DNA from: Thermothelomyces thermophilus ATCC 42464
Lineage: Eukaryota; Ascomycota; Sordariomycetes; Sordariales; Chaetomiaceae
DNA length: 64,000 nt
Direction of reading: 5' to 3'
NCBI RefSeq assembly: GCF_000226095.1
Contig: NC_016475.1
Span: forward strand, 2,790,001-2,854,000
Both the position numbers and the translations under genes were made by a program. Below, in pieces: positions 46,436-59,593 of this stretch. How positions within the stretch are numbered: position 1 is the stretch's first letter; each line of letters starts with the position of its first letter. The notes under the pieces were generated by a model. It was not told the DNA's origin, did no database searches, and saw only the letters and a program-made list of their open reading frames with translations.

Positions 46436-47160
46436 CGGAGGTTGGCCCCAAAAGTCCACCCCCCATTCCCCAGGATGCCAAGGTCTTGGCATACAGTATA
46501 GTCAGCTGACACTGCAATAGACACTTACACACTTTTTTTCCAACCCGACTTCCAGACTTATCCAACACTTCAAAACTAGGCTTATTTTAAGCATTTGAAA
46601 CAGCATTCAATTTGCTATTTTACTTGCAATCAAAGGAGGTCAATTTACCAGCAGTTATGTCGCTTTCCTCTGGCCTAACTATCTCTAAGTCTGTCGCTGA
46701 CGTCTTCCACGTATTAGATACTCCAGCTCTCCCTAACGAAGTCTATCTTCCTCGGGTCAACGCCTGTGTTCGTGGACAATAGTGTAGTGGTATGTTTGCC
46801 ATGCCCAGGGGGGACTCCGGGTACTGCGGGTACTTCGGGTACTGCGGGCATTTCGGGCATTGCGGGCACTTCGGACTCTCTAGCCATAGTAGGCTCTGTC
46901 GGTACTGAGCTAGTTAGAGTAGGTCTATTAACCTTGGAAAGACAGCTTACCAAAACGCTCCAGAATTATCACGGCTACTATATTTGGGAGATTCGTAGGC
47001 TCTGGCATCAAGGTTGGGTAGGGAAAAACCCAGATGTGCGGGTGGAGATCAATTTGCAATAGAAATTACAGTATAAACAAGATTGTATATGCACTTCGCA
47101 CGTTGTCAGCAGCCTGGGCTTGGCATGCCTTGGGGGGTGGACTTTTGGGGCCAACCTCCG
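46436..47160. mobile_element. 725 bp element with perfect 29 bp terminal inverted repeats, TA-flanked
   Basis: The first 29 bases (46436-46464, starting CGGAGGTTGGCCCC) are exactly the reverse complement of the last 29 (47132-47160). Imperfect inverted similarity continues inward (CCAAGG..TTGGCA, GCTGACA). TA dinucleotides flank both ends (46434-46435, 47161-47162), as expected for a Tc1/mariner-type target duplication. Inside are a 41-codon ATG frame (46657, MSLSSGLTISKSVADVF) and a Gly/Thr-repeat region (GTSGTAGISG, about 46,810-46,870) continuing into NYHGYYIWEIRRLWHQGW. No DDE transposase is visible. It is best called a non-autonomous or MITE-like element. It shows little RIP, so it may be single copy, recent or below the RIP length threshold. 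Confidence 0.8.
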
Positions 47161-49113
47161 TAGCTACCTTATGACATACCCAGAAGTCCCTTATTATGGA
47201 TAACATACCAAGTACTTACTGTACGGAGAGTAGTTAATCCCTACGGATTATGTATGTATGTACAGTACGGATTTCAGGGACAAATCGGCAGAGCTTACAC
47301 TAGTGTAGTGTAGTGTAGTGTAGTGTAGTGTAGTGTAGAGCGGGGCGTGGGTCCTGCCCCAGAATATGTCACCGGGCAGTCCAAGTCCCCCCCGCTAGGC
47401 TTCTCCTGGAAACCCCGTACACCAAGGTACACTAATGTAAGGCTACTACACACTCTCGGTTACGCAGTTATACCGTACACTAGTGTAATCCGTACACTAC
47501 ACCCTAAGATCGGGAAACAACGGATTGCGCCGATCAGGAGATCGACCTTAGCGCAGCAAATATCTAACTGCCAAGATTACCTACAGCGTCGTACTATGTA
47601 GTGTGTGAGCAAAAACCTGGGTTTCCTCTCGAGAACTAATACGGCATATGAACCGGGTGAAAAACGTTGTTATTTTTTAAATATATATATATACAGCCTC
47701 ATTAGTGACAACAATGAAGAGATTAAAGTTGTACATACAAACATAATAAGTACTTGTATGCTTACTCTGTCGTGTATTCGTAATGTTGTGTGCTTAATTC
47801 GCTTCATTCATAAAGTGCGTGGGACCGAACCCCGAAACTGGACCGGGACCAGGCTCAGACGCAGTCGCTCACCGCTTCGAACCGTTTTCGAAAATCATGG
47901 CAGTTTGGATTACATCCACTTCACCCGCCACTCGCCGCAGTATTGCCGCGCAGTGCCGAAAGAATCTCCCAAAAAGGCCGAGCTTTGCCCGGTTGGGGCG
48001 ACCTGGCGGGGACTCCGCACGGCCTGCGTTTCCACCAAAGTCGCCCGATCTACCGTGTAGACACGCAAAATGAAAGGAATGTGGTTGAAACGTGCCGCTC
48101 GTGCCGATCCGCCCCGGTATCTCGGTGACACGTCCACCATCCTCCTCCCCCTTTTGTAGATCCAACAAACCTGCGACAAGTGGGGTTGGCTCAGCTCACA
48201 GCATGTACGGATTATACCGAGTGCGGATACTAGCAATGCTGGAGCAGGCCAGCGAGTCGAGTCAACCCAACCCAACAAGAAGTGTCAGTTCTATTCTTCT
48301 GTCTTTTCTTAAACGTTTTGATGTGCTGCTTATTCTCTTCTTCTGTCTGTGTCTGTGCCACCCATCCATACTCGCAGCTTTCTTCTATGCGCCCCACATC
48401 GTCATGGTCGAGCGGCAAATGACCAGTGTAGCAAGATAGGCAGTTGAAGGGATGGTCGTCCGAGACCATCCAAGCCGGCGCGAAACGTAAATGCGGAAGG
48501 CATATATGCCGTCCAGGAAAATCAAATAGCCACACAAGTGTAGCAGCAGGTCATCGCAAAAATTTCGATGCCTCAGAGCACACACCCAGAAAGCGAAACA
48601 TGCCTCTCCCATCGACCCCAATTTTTTTTTTACCTTTGCCTCTTTCAGTAACGCCCAGAACGCACGTGGCCGGCCAGATCGTGACGAGGTAACCCCAGAG
48701 GAGAAAAGGACCAGACGGTACATGTATGAACCATATGATGCAGATACATCATAGGGACAAGAGAAATCATCATCATGTCGTTCGACTATCATGCCCGAAA
48801 AAAAAGGAAAGTTTGTTTTTTTTTCTGTTTGCGTCAAAAAAGAAATGGTATCTCCCCTTCTGCGCCAGGTTGTTGGTAGAGGATGTGCTCCCGAGATCGC
48901 TGTCGCGTTGCCTTGCTTCTTTATGTGTATGAGCTTGTGATCGCAGGGGGAACGCATTCTGGTGGCCCAAGAAAGAGGTAGGTGTATGTGACACCAAGAA
49001 CGCGTATCGAATCCAAGCCATGGCCCCAGATCTGACCGACCGGAAGGACGTTCCCTGAGAGCTAAAGGAGCAAAAGGCCGTATATCTCGGTCGATAACGG
49101 GTATCACCGTGCA
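47161..49113. other. intergenic with pentanucleotide array and palindromes
   Basis: About 1.95 kb. Holds two copies of TACACTAGTGTA (47296-47307 and 47476-47487), a (TAGTG)7 array (47301-47335) and one exact GTACGGATTAC word (47485-47495, reverse) overlapping the second palindrome. A ten-base match to that word is at 48205-48214. A small AT-rich patch (47,665-47,790) is also present. The 3' end of the copper-fist transcript is likely within the right part. No supported gene. Confidence 0.6.
47301..47335 (+). repeat. (TAGTG)7 microsatellite
   Basis: Seven perfect pentanucleotide units, followed by one TAGAG. It begins inside a copy of the palindrome TACACTAGTGTA, so the array probably grew by slippage from the palindrome's right half. 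Confidence 0.9.
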
Positions 49114-50828
49114 TCACTGGCTGTCCCAGAACGACGCCATGTTGCTTTCTGTGGGTGACTCGGTCAGGGTCGGCATGCCGAAATCGTTCATCCAAAGACC
49201 CGAGTCATCGTCTAGCGACGTGAGACCACCAAAGGCTGGCGCGCTGGTGGTGAGCAGAGTCGGGTCGTCACCGGCCGTGGTTGCAGGCGTCGGCACGAAT
49301 TTGCTGGCATCCTTCTTCATGTAGCTAAAGTCGTCCACGTCAAGGTTGGTGAGGTCGGGGGCGGAAAACAAGTCAACGGCCGGGTGGCCGAATCCGTACC
49401 CGCTGATCGAGGCGCTGCTCTGGAACGTGTCGAACTCGTCGAGCGGGTTCGACAAGAAGTCCTCCGCCTCCGAAACCTCGCCGGACGTCGAAGTGGTTGT
49501 CGTCATGGTGGGAATCTCGGACCCAGTAAAATCGAACCCGCCGTAGCTTTGCGGTTGGCTGTAGTTCGAGGGCGCAAAGTCGGCAGTCTTGCCGGCAAGC
49601 TCGAGGCCCTCGTAATGACTCCAGTCCACCGAAGCCGCGCTCAAACCGGCGCTGAACATGGGCTGCTCGTAATCCGACAGGGCGCCAAAGAAGTCGGCGC
49701 TGTTCGGGATGTACGGGGGGTACTTGATGCCCGACAGATCAAGGGGCGGCAGTTGCCCGTTGAGTTGGGCAAACGAGGAGGAGCCCTCCAGCAAAGGAGA
49801 CGTGGCCTCCGACTTGACTCGGCGTTGCCTCTGTGCGATCGCCTCGCTGCTGCTATCGCTCCCGGTGGCGGGTGCAGGATCGCCGACCGCACCAGCGCCA
49901 AAGAGATCGTCCATCGATCGGTTTTTCATCCTGCCCGCGTTGGACATCGAGTGGCCGCGGTTGAGATTGTACGGTCCGCATTTCTGCGAGGCTTTGGCGT
50001 GCTTGTACGTCGGCTTGTGATGACCATTGGCGTCGAAAGACAGAGAAGCATCCGAGTTGGTCGTGTTGGCCCGGCGTCTCACACGGGAGCCTGCCTTGGC
50101 AATCTTGGGCTGGGATGGAACGGGCTCGTCCGAGTCCGACTCGGGTACCGTGTCCAGCTTGGGTTCCCTCTTGCATGCGCAGGTGCAGCGGCCGCCATGG
50201 TTACAGCAGCAGCTTTCTGCAAACAGAGGTCAGGAGTCAGAGGAGCAGAGCCCTTGATCAATTAGACGCGACAATGCTCACCCTTGTGACCCTCCACTAC
50301 CGGTCTCAAGTGCACGCACTTTTGCGTCTTCTCGCCGCAGTCGCACTTCACGTGCGCCGAGCGCGACTTGCGCATTGCCCGGCAGTGTTGGCATTGCGAA
50401 ACGGGCCTCCCCTTCTTGTTGATGTGCTGGAGCGGCCGATCTGTAAGCAGCGGTTAGCTTCCCCATACCGTCCCCGTCACCCCGCGGCAGACAATTGGAG
50501 ATGGGCGCCCATCGAGGTTGGAGCCACCGAGGGGAAAAGGGGGCGGGCGGCCAGGGGCAGCGGCAGGCCCCGGCCCCCCCCCCCCTCGGTCCAATGAAGC
50601 TTGTCGTGTGCTGCAGCTCTGCTGCGGAACTTCCGCTGCCCCTCGGTTACAGCGGGCCAAGCCAAGCAACCAACGCGCCCAAGCGCTGCAACCATTTGGG
50701 GGAAAAAAAAACGGCGACTGCATGCAAGGAATCAATGGCGAAAATCACTCACCATGATGCTGGCAGTTGCTGACACGATGGCCTCGCACGCAGGCCTCGC
50801 AAGCCCACTTTTCACCATCGATGAGCAT
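49114..50828 (-). CDS. copper-fist transcription factor (AceA/Cuf1 type)
   Basis: Three exons (50828-50753, 50440-50282, 50216-49114) give 445 aa. The copper-fist DNA-binding domain starts MLIDGEKWACEACVRGHR. Cys10, Cys13, Cys22 and His24 sit at the zinc-ligand positions, and KGRP (35-38) is the minor-groove motif. Further Cys pairs (CQHC, CDCGEKTQKC) match the copper-sensing part of this family. Cys-rich ESCCCNHGGRCTCACK (79-94) has the metallothionein-like spacing of a Cu(I) cluster. The remainder is acidic/Ser-rich, suitable for activation, ending TESNMASFWDSQ. Family members switch on copper detoxification genes (AceA/Ace1) or copper uptake genes (Cuf1/Mac1); the single Cys cluster and the RPLQHINKKGRPVSQC stretch favour the AceA side. 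Intron 1 is 312 bp, the longest in the window, and splits the DNA-binding domain. Confidence 0.92.
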
Positions 50829-53800
50829 CGCGAATGAGTCGCACGACGGCGTGTTGCTGAGAAGACAGGGCCAGTAGTGTTGCGGGTTCGGAACAACGTC
50901 CGGGAGTGAACGCTTCGCTGCGGTGTCGCAAAAAGGGCGGGCGACGACGGCTGTCGGAGCTGCGAAGCCGACAGGGGAAAGAGAAGCAAAGCTTTCGGAA
51001 ACGCCCGCGCGCGCGACGGGTTCGAGACAGGAGAGGGTCGCAGAATGCACCGCCTATAGGGTCATTGCTGGGGGTAACGCCCGCCCAAAAACATCGGTAC
51101 AGGGTGCCGATGACTCCGGAACGAAGCCAAAACCAAACTGTTGTCGTCGAGAAACTCGAAAGGGCCAAAAAGCCGGCTAGGAAAAGAAATAAAAATAATG
51201 TGGGTTGAGTGGAGATTTTGGGGGGTAAGCCGCTGGTCGAGGTCGTTGACGGCTGCCCGGTGGAGACGGGGCGCAAAGGTACCTGTGTAAGTCGGCTACT
51301 TCGGGCTGGTGGGACAGGAACTCCGAGGAGGACGGGGCGCGATGCGCGGCCGGAGAGTGGTCGCACGATGTGGGGATCTCAGGGCAATGGCCGAGAGGCG
51401 GGATTGCCCAATGTCGGAAGAGTTCGCCTTGCGAGCCGGCTGAACCTTAGGTCAGCAAATCGCTTTGGCCGAGTTATGCAGTGCCAACCGACAAGCGAAA
51501 CACGAGTCGCTGGGCAGGCTGATGGCACCAACGGCACTGACGGCACGGCTTACCAACTGGGTGACGATGCCGACCAGCCGGGGCAACCGCGAAACAAGGT
51601 CGACGGGCGGGCTTCTTCCGTAAGAGGGTTTGTTGGAGGCTACCTAGCTGGAGCTACTTCGGCCCAGCATGACGTGCAGGGAACAGAAGAGACCAGCACG
51701 AGCTCTGGTACGTGCGAGTGGTCAAGGTAGGCAGGTGGATCTCGTGCTACTGAGGATAAGAGCGCCGTCGGGCAGGGGCAGAAACGTTCTTGATGAAAGC
51801 GAAACTAAAAGCTTCGCAGCAGTGCGAGGCTCCGAACCGGCTGGGGAGGAAGGTGGGCTCCTTATTAATAAGTGTCGGCCCGGCGTGGGACACTGCCCTG
51901 AGCGCGCTTCATCATCAGGGTCGTCGTGGGATCCCACATGCGGATGTGGATGCTTCGCGAAACGGGGCGCTAGGATGGATGGATGGAAGGGTGCGGGTTG
52001 TCGACAGGCTTGTGGCTGCCCTGGCCTAGCAGGCCAAGGTCGGGTGCGAGTGACGAAACGGGAACCAGATTGGGACAAGCTGCCAACGTGCTGCTGCTTG
52101 GCGGAAGAGGTGGGGGGGGGGGGGATAATGTTTTGGGGTTGGAGAAAAGGTAACAAAGATACAAGTACATACATACATACTACATACAACGACTTACAAG
52201 TCCGGTAGTAGCATAATCCGTACCCCTTCAGCAGTGCCAGATATTGCTGACGCTGTTGTACGAGTTACGGCGTTGCACCTGACGGAATGAACCGCTGACC
52301 ACCGGAGACAGAGCACAAGATAGTTAGTTGACTGCTCTGTTACTGCCGTTCCCGACAAAGAGTGTCAAACGGTCGCGGTCTATTTGTTTTTGTATACACA
52401 TGTACCGTCCTGTACAGTACTTTACTGCTACGCGGTCTACAAGTGGTAGTAGACGCAGTGTTAGTACACCAGTAGGCGAATGACGAGTTCATCAACTTCC
52501 TTGATGGACAGCGACGAGATGGGGCTTGACTGACAAGGGGCTTGGCGTTAAGTCGGGCCCTAGCGGCGTGGGCGCTGTGTTTATGGTGGTGAAGACTGGA
52601 AGAGGGCAAGGGCAATGGAACCTCATGGGGGCTGGCGAACGTGATAGGCGGAGGCTCCATTGGAGGAAACGAGGAGTGCAAACCCCAATGTGCTCCTTCC
52701 CCGAGCGTCGGCTCCCACTTGCCTCCCGCAGTGGGCTCCTTCTGGACTCGGTCTGCTTTTTCGGCTTGAAAAGCTATCTGCACAGGGCAACTGCGCAAGA
52801 ATCAGGATTGTGCATTCCAGCCTTCCGGCCACCCCACCTCCCCCTTCTTGTCGAGGTTGCCCAGCTGATTTAGGCATGGCCGGGAATCCCCGGAGTCTCC
52901 GATGCGTGGAAGGCACGGGAATTTTGACAGCGTGATGACTGCCACGTTCTTCTGCCTTCACTTGCCCATGTCATCGCTGGACTGTTGCTGGCTCTTACTA
53001 GCGGTACGAAGTACACTTCGGATTCGAGCTGCACCTTACGAAAGGCTCGGTGTCATCACGGGGACTCTGAGGAAGACCCTAGCTGTGAGTGGGGTGTCCG
53101 CCCGCTTCGAGAGCCTCCCCGTGGCGGGCGCTTCCTGAGACTGGTAAACGCCCCAATCGAAAGGCAGCAAGCCTAACGAGTTGTATCTACGGATTACCTA
53201 AGTAGATACGGTATGTATGTATGTATGTACGGATTACATACATACATACTGCGTAGTCTAAACAGACATGGCTGGCGCAATTCCTGGGACCATTTTGCCC
53301 TCCTTCGAAAACGACTTAGAGACAGGTTCCGTTTATCATGTGCGTTCCCTCATACTAGTAGTAGTAGTAATATTAAGGTGATGTATCCATGGGTCATGTT
53401 ATAATTAATGCATCCCGGACGGTACCTGCCTTGTGCACTCACTGAGATATGTACGGACATACACAAGCTGTTCACGATTCTTCCCAGCATGCCTGGGCAA
53501 GTGCACATGATCTACGCCAACTGCACGTCACAGGACAGGTCACCACACCGAGCAAGCAACCACCCCGGAAGAGTGGAGGGCCATCCAGCTTGACAAGTCA
53601 GATCCCGGTTCCCAGAAGCGCATGCTACAATTGCAGCTGTCAAGTTCGGTAGGCCCACGAATGTCGTGGCTCGTAACACAATGTTTCTAGCTACCTCCCT
53701 AGCCAAACTGCTCTTCGGATTCACGCCGGCGACTTGAAACTCGAGTCCTCCTGGAGGCGCTCGTGATATTATCCGCGTTTTACAACCTATCCTGCCCACC

Positions 53801-56800
53801 ATATCTTTCTTGCTGCACAGTGCCTCGGTATGTACCCACCTTACCCACCTGAAGTGCCTGAATGCCATGGTTTGTACATCCATACGCGGGTAACATGAAG
53901 ATATAACGAGCAATAGCCCTATATTTCGTTAGGTAGGTGACACGAGGAACCTTCGTAGATACCTGACAACTAACGTAGTGTACAGGGTGGGTTATGATAT
54001 TGGGCATATGTTCCATGAGATGTGAGTACCTAGGTATCTCCATACATATATTCAACTTGAACTCGCGTTCCCGTCCGCCTGCATCAAGGGCACTGTGGTT
54101 GATTAGAGGCAAAATGTCCAGCCGCCGCCGAGGCGCGCCGATCGCTCCGTTGGTCCTGTTGCGGGCAGCGGGGTCAAGTGATAAAGCCGGCATCTTTGAC
54201 AAAATTCGCCGTGTCATCGCCGGCGTGCGGCCGGATAACTGCTGGGGCTTGGCCAAGAGATCGCCGTTTATTCTTCTGAAAGCGCCAAGGGCTTGGGCGT
54301 TTGACGGCTATGCAGTCCAGTGTCTCCCTACCCTCCCACACTGCACGCGTTCAGTGTACACAGTAGGTATCCTACCAATGCAAGGAGTGATCATGCAACC
54401 TACAAACCCAAGACGCCTGCTGCGCAACAGTTCCAACAACTTCAATTGGTCATCTGTCGGATCGAGAATCGACTTGGCATTGCGTTCCAATGTTACATTT
54501 CAATCATGTTGAATGTGTGCCCCGGATTGGGGTTTTGCGTGGAGGTTGAGAGCACCCGCGACGAACGTTAGTCAGTGGGTCAGGGCCAGGCCCCAATCGG
54601 GCGCTCATTGCAACGGGGCATCATTGTCGCCCCTCCTTGTGTAAAATTGTTTTTTTTTATCTCGCACCTGCCTGGAAGCTTCTCTTTGCTCGCAGTAATG
54701 CAGAGGGAACCGTTTTGGGCGATCTACCCATCGTTCTGTGAAGCCTTCCGACGCCCTCTATTAATATAACACATGCATATACATCGACAAGCCAGCAGGG
54801 CATTTGTGCCATATTCTGCCGGTCTACCTAGCTCGTGCTCACTGGTCTCCAGCTTTGCTCTGGCCGACAAACCACTCAAATTGGATCAACCAGCGGCACA
54901 AAACTCTTTCGCTCGGCCTGAAACTCACCACCGCCCCATCGCACCAAAGTCGCGGACATGGCACATCGACTCAAGATCAGCACTCGGTTCCCTGGCACAC
55001 GCCCTCGGGATATCCTGAATATCAATGACAGCGGAACCTCCCACGTGCTCGCCGGTCGAATTCCACCGCGCAAACGTGCGCAGTCGGGCCATCTCGTTGT
55101 TTCCGAGAAGACCTTAGCAAGCAGAACGTGCAACGTCGGCGTTCTCTTTCCGACGTTTTGCCCTTCTGGCCTGCCGCGACGTATGCCGTGTTTGACCGCC
55201 AACAAACCGGAACGGGACGAGAATTGTTGGCATCTGACTCTCCGGGGCTCAGTCACAAACTCCAGGTCAGAGCCGAAACTGGCCCTCCTTTTTTAAGCGG
55301 GTTGGCGTTCATGAGAGGATGGCACTACTTGTGAAGACCGGCCCAATTAATTGCCCAGCCGCAGACCCGTAGCCGTTGATGAACGGGTGTGTGTGTTCAT
55401 TTACTTGGGGGTCAGCGTCTCATCACAAGACCCAACATCACGGGCCAGTTCTTGACTACCTGGCCTCAAACACTCCGGGTTCTCCCGCTTTCAAGACACC
55501 ACTTCAAGCACACTCGACGACTGGGTCCGAGCGCCAACCCTCGAGCCTGCGAGCGCTCACACAACGCACCTAGCTCATTACAACGCTGGCTGAATCCCAA
55601 CAAGAACGTGCACGGTTTGTTGAGGACTCTCAACGCTACTGCATTCTGAAGATCAGAATCATCCGGATATTGAACTGTCAAAATCATAGCGGCTGCTTTT
55701 TGACAACTGCCTGGCAAAAGATGCTAGGCAAGCATAGTTCAGCCCTTGATCAGCCTTCCCGAACCTTGCGGGCGGCTCCATCCGGCGGTGCCCCAACCGG
55801 AGGTGCTTACGGTCTACACTGCGCTGGAGGTGTCCGTCCAGTGAAAGCGTCGTACCATACACTAGTGTACGCTACATACACTAGTGTAGGCCTACAAGTC
55901 AAGTCCATTTGCCGGGAATATGGAAGTCTGATTGCAGGACATTGAGACAGCGTTTGTCTGGGTCAAGGGCATCCCGGCAACGCCGACCTCGCATGACGGT
56001 TAAACCGAAGAGTCGGTACGGTGGCGCCAGCCACATCAGAACCTTTACCGGGCTACACGACGGTCTCGCCCGTTGCTTTAAAACCGGGAACCTAACCTAT
56101 GACCACTGGAGTGGCGTTCCCAACGCTTACGTCAACTAGCCCCAGCTGGTGCCGATGACGGAAGAGGCCAAAGGGTTGTTGATCCCCCTGGTGCTAAGCT
56201 TCTCACCGGAGGGTCGAGCAAGTGCCGACCGAAGCGTCTGCCCCGCGACTCAAGTGAGAATCGGGGCCGGAGTGCAGGCGGTGCGTCAAACAAGGGTGGG
56301 CAAACCCCCACGTTCAACCCCACAGGTTGGCGTGGGAGCAATGCGCCTATCGACGCCATCGAGTTTGTCATTGTCATCGTCTCATACAGTACCCCGAGTG
56401 ACGAAAACAACATTTTTCTTCAAATGCCTGACCGCTCCGTCTCGGTTGATCGTCCGGTTACGCCCACACTAGGGTGGCTGCGGGCGTCGGTTCACCTCTG
56501 GTGTAGAGTCGTGAGTCCGGTGCGGATCCCACTACATCTACTGCCTGCGTCAGCTAGTCGAGACTCGTCCCAAGAAAACCGGCATGGAACATTCTCAGAT
56601 GGATTCGCACGAAGCAGAACCTACGAGGCCGTTTGTGCATTCTGCACGTTCAGCGTATCTTGCGGGAGGTAAAGCGGCGTGGGAAAACCGGGGCTTCTTG
56701 CCCCGCACCAACACGTGCGTACCATATCTCGTTATGGTTTCCCACACAGAGCAGGCTACTCTGGGGATTGTACGGACGATGAGGTCCAACGACGTCTCAA

Positions 56801-58837
56801 TTGCCAAGGCGGGTACTCACTCTCTTCGTGTTTACCTACGTCCGCCGTCATTTCTACCCCGTTGGGCGCGGACGGATGCCGCTGGCATAGATCAGATTTG
56901 CTTGACCCGTTGCTGGGCGCCCGTGTTGAGAAATCGTTTTGATACTCAAGGAGACCCGGGAATCAGTAGAGGTCACATTCAATGCATAGCAGACAGTCTG
57001 TTTACGTTCTTGTGCATGCACCTATCGCGCTCGGGTTCGCGCGGTAACAGCGCCAAGATCCCACGAGCACCCTATGTGCTCCGCGATCATATTTGTCTAT
57101 ATGTACACTATATATTTATCTTAGCAGGTAGTCATACCGTTCACTTGGAACTACTTGTAGGACATCAACTCCCCTTACTGCATGGGACGCGGGGCTCCCG
57201 TGGCGTCACCAAGAAGACGCTGAGAGCAGGAAACGGAGCCCCCCGTCATCTTGACTAGTTTGGTTGACCCAGTCCCCAGAATGACGACGCCAAGTCTGTC
57301 ACCTTGTGCATCCTTCTTGGCTGTGATCTCGACGGTTCCGCAGGGCGAAACCATGATGTACAGGATTGCAATCCGAAGTTGTGTTCCGAACCTAGTAGTG
57401 CGGCACCGGAGAAGATTTTACAAGATTCGACGACTGAAGGGTCCCACCAGCTCCCTTATCCGATGACGCGCGCTAGTCGAAGCATATCTATCTACCACAG
57501 TAGTGTAATTATGTGTTAGATCCTATTGTTGGCACTGCGTCAGTCACGAGATGCTGCATCTGCACATCCTTTTTGAGACGGGTAATCTTGTTGACGGGCA
57601 GGTCCGAGGCCGGCAATTACGCCCCCAGGTCCGCGCCGAGTTCCCACGCAGACGGTCGCTGAAATGGACCCCGGGGGGGAGGGGGTGGGGGACCCGGCTG
57701 AGTGTCTCTCGATGACAAAGATAGACTGAGACGAGACAGGCAGGTGCCTGAGTGAATGTCGCACATTCATTCAGGCAGACAAGACGCAGGATCAGGTAGG
57801 TGTCTTTGCATGTAAGTATGTAATCCGTACATACGTATGTGTGTATGTACATACATATAAGAGACAAACGTTCACTGTAAGCAATGCCTTCTGTAAGTGA
57901 GGACAAGACAACATAAATCTTTGGCCACCGCCGCAATGTCACAGATTGATTTTTTTTTTTTTCATTTCTTTTTTTTACCTACATTCCACAGCGGCGTTCC
58001 CGCCCGAGATCCGACTGCCGCCCCAACACTCATTGGTCACTGTGCAACTTACGAATCACTTTGTGTGCACGGGAGACGGGAAGAGGACATAGGAAAGGCA
58101 AATGTGGATGTCCGTGACGGCATCCTGGTTTGCCGTGGAAGGAACCCGCCCGCCGAGTCCCGTGCCGGTGTTTGCATTCGCTCACGTTTTGGACCGGTAC
58201 CCGACCTGACTGATACCTTGCACGTTCGGCTCGGTTCGGTTCGGACCCGCATTCACGCAGGGCAAGCCCGTGCGATGCTGGGGGATTGAAGGGGTGGGGT
58301 TTCCTCGGTCTCCACACCCTTCGTACTGCGCCTTCCGCTCATTCGTTAGATGTTGCATCGAGGTCTTGCGTGATGAGAGCCGGCGGCTTAGTGTATCTTA
58401 CAAGTTGGTTTCTTTTTTTTTTTTTTGCCAATTGTTGAAATAGCCCTGTGTCGTACACGACTTGACCACGGAAAAAATAGAACCTCAATTGGTTCCGGAG
58501 CCGGCTCAAGAAGAACTCGGATCCGAACTCTGGTCGACTCTCTCAGGGCGGTGTCTCGGGTTCTCCAAAGGGAAGGAGGCTTGCTCTGACTGCAGATCGA
58601 TCGGTCGCACATTTGGTGTGTACTGTACGGAAAACTCCGTTCTGAGTCAAGCACTTCGGAGGCGAGGACGGGTTGATCGTTGTTTGTGGCTGACCGGGAT
58701 CGTGATACACTATACAGAGTGTAATCCGCACGAATTGCACGCCATCCTGTCTTGGCAGAAGCAGCGGAGGGAAGATTTGGCAAGGCACGGCCAAAGGTTC
58801 TAAGAATCATAGGCCGATCAGCGGAAGTCCCGAAGCG
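50829..58837. other. 8 kb gene-poor region
   Basis: No frame carries a domain or a convincing splice model. The part to about 52,200 is upstream of the copper-fist gene and contains G-rich and Arg-codon-like DNA. Noted items: ATAC/ATGT tetranucleotide tracts (about 52,168-52,190, 53,214-53,250, 57,815-57,860); GTACGGATTAC words (53227-53237, 57820-57830; ten-base match 52214-52223); paired palindromes (55858-55888); and T runs (57,949-57,962, 58,413-58,426). Frames of 150-224 codons at 53,994-54,512 and 56,584-57,258 look like chance. The region may hold noncoding transcripts or decayed genes that cannot be seen by eye. Confidence 0.55.
55858..55888. repeat. pair of TACACTAGTGTA palindromes
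   Basis: Two exact copies of the 12 bp palindrome (55858-55869 and 55877-55888) spaced by seven bases (CGCTACA). Two more exact copies are at 47,296 and 47,476. Confidence 0.85.
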
Positions 58838-59562
58838 ATGACCAGTCTAGAGTCTTTGAGACCGGGCGCGGACCCGAACAGGTACGGCAGCCTACTTGGG
58901 GGAGGAACACCAGCAAAGCGCAATGAGATTGACCTGAGCAGGCCCGTTCATGTTGTCTTTGTCGGCGCGGGAGCCGTTGGGTGTTTCTACGCCTCACGGT
59001 TACACCATGTAAGCGATCTCCTGAGAGCCGTCGACGCCCGTCTGTATCTGCCTGCATATTGACGAACCGGCCAGCCATCCCACAACATCCACGTCTCGCT
59101 CATAGCCCGCTCCAATTACAAGGCCCTCGCCGAGAATGGCGTCCAGCTGCAAACCCGCACGTTTGGCGACTATGTCTTCCGCCCGCACGCCGTCTTCCCC
59201 TCGGTAGCCGCTGCTGCCGTCAACCCGCAGTCGGCGGGCGCTGGGCCCCGCGAGTGGGACTACATCATCGTCACCACCAAGGCCCTGCCCGACCGCTCCG
59301 ACGACAGCGCCCTCATCGCGCCCCTGGTGGGGCCCAACTCCTGCATCGTGCTGATCCAAAACGGAGTCGGCGTCGAGCAGCCCTACCGTGCCCGCTTTCC
59401 GACCACGCCCATCATCAGCGCCGTGACCGTCATCTCGGCCGAGCAGACGTCCCCCGGGACGATCCGCCAGAACCGCTGGACCCGCATCCACCTCGGTCCC
59501 TACTCCAACTCAGCCTCCTTTTCCTCCTCCTCCCCCTCCTCCTCCTCTCCGTCACCACCACC

Positions 59563-59593
<31 letters not shown>

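Noticed and set aside
47301-47335. Telomere-like or CRISPR-like array
   Set aside because: The pentanucleotide TAGTG repeats without spacers and differs from TTAGGG; it is a plain microsatellite.
23605-50828. Secondary-metabolite or functional gene cluster
   Set aside because: No core synthase, tailoring enzymes or shared pathway was seen; the genes are unrelated housekeeping and regulatory functions.
53994-54512. 172-codon plus-strand frame overlapping a 158-codon minus-strand frame
   Set aside because: Both frames look equally poor and have no motifs, so neither can be supported.
56584-57258. 224-codon plus-strand frame
   Set aside because: Composition is random-looking, no domain or signal is recognisable, and there is no plausible splice or promoter context. 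Chance open frames of this length occur in moderately GC-rich fungal DNA.
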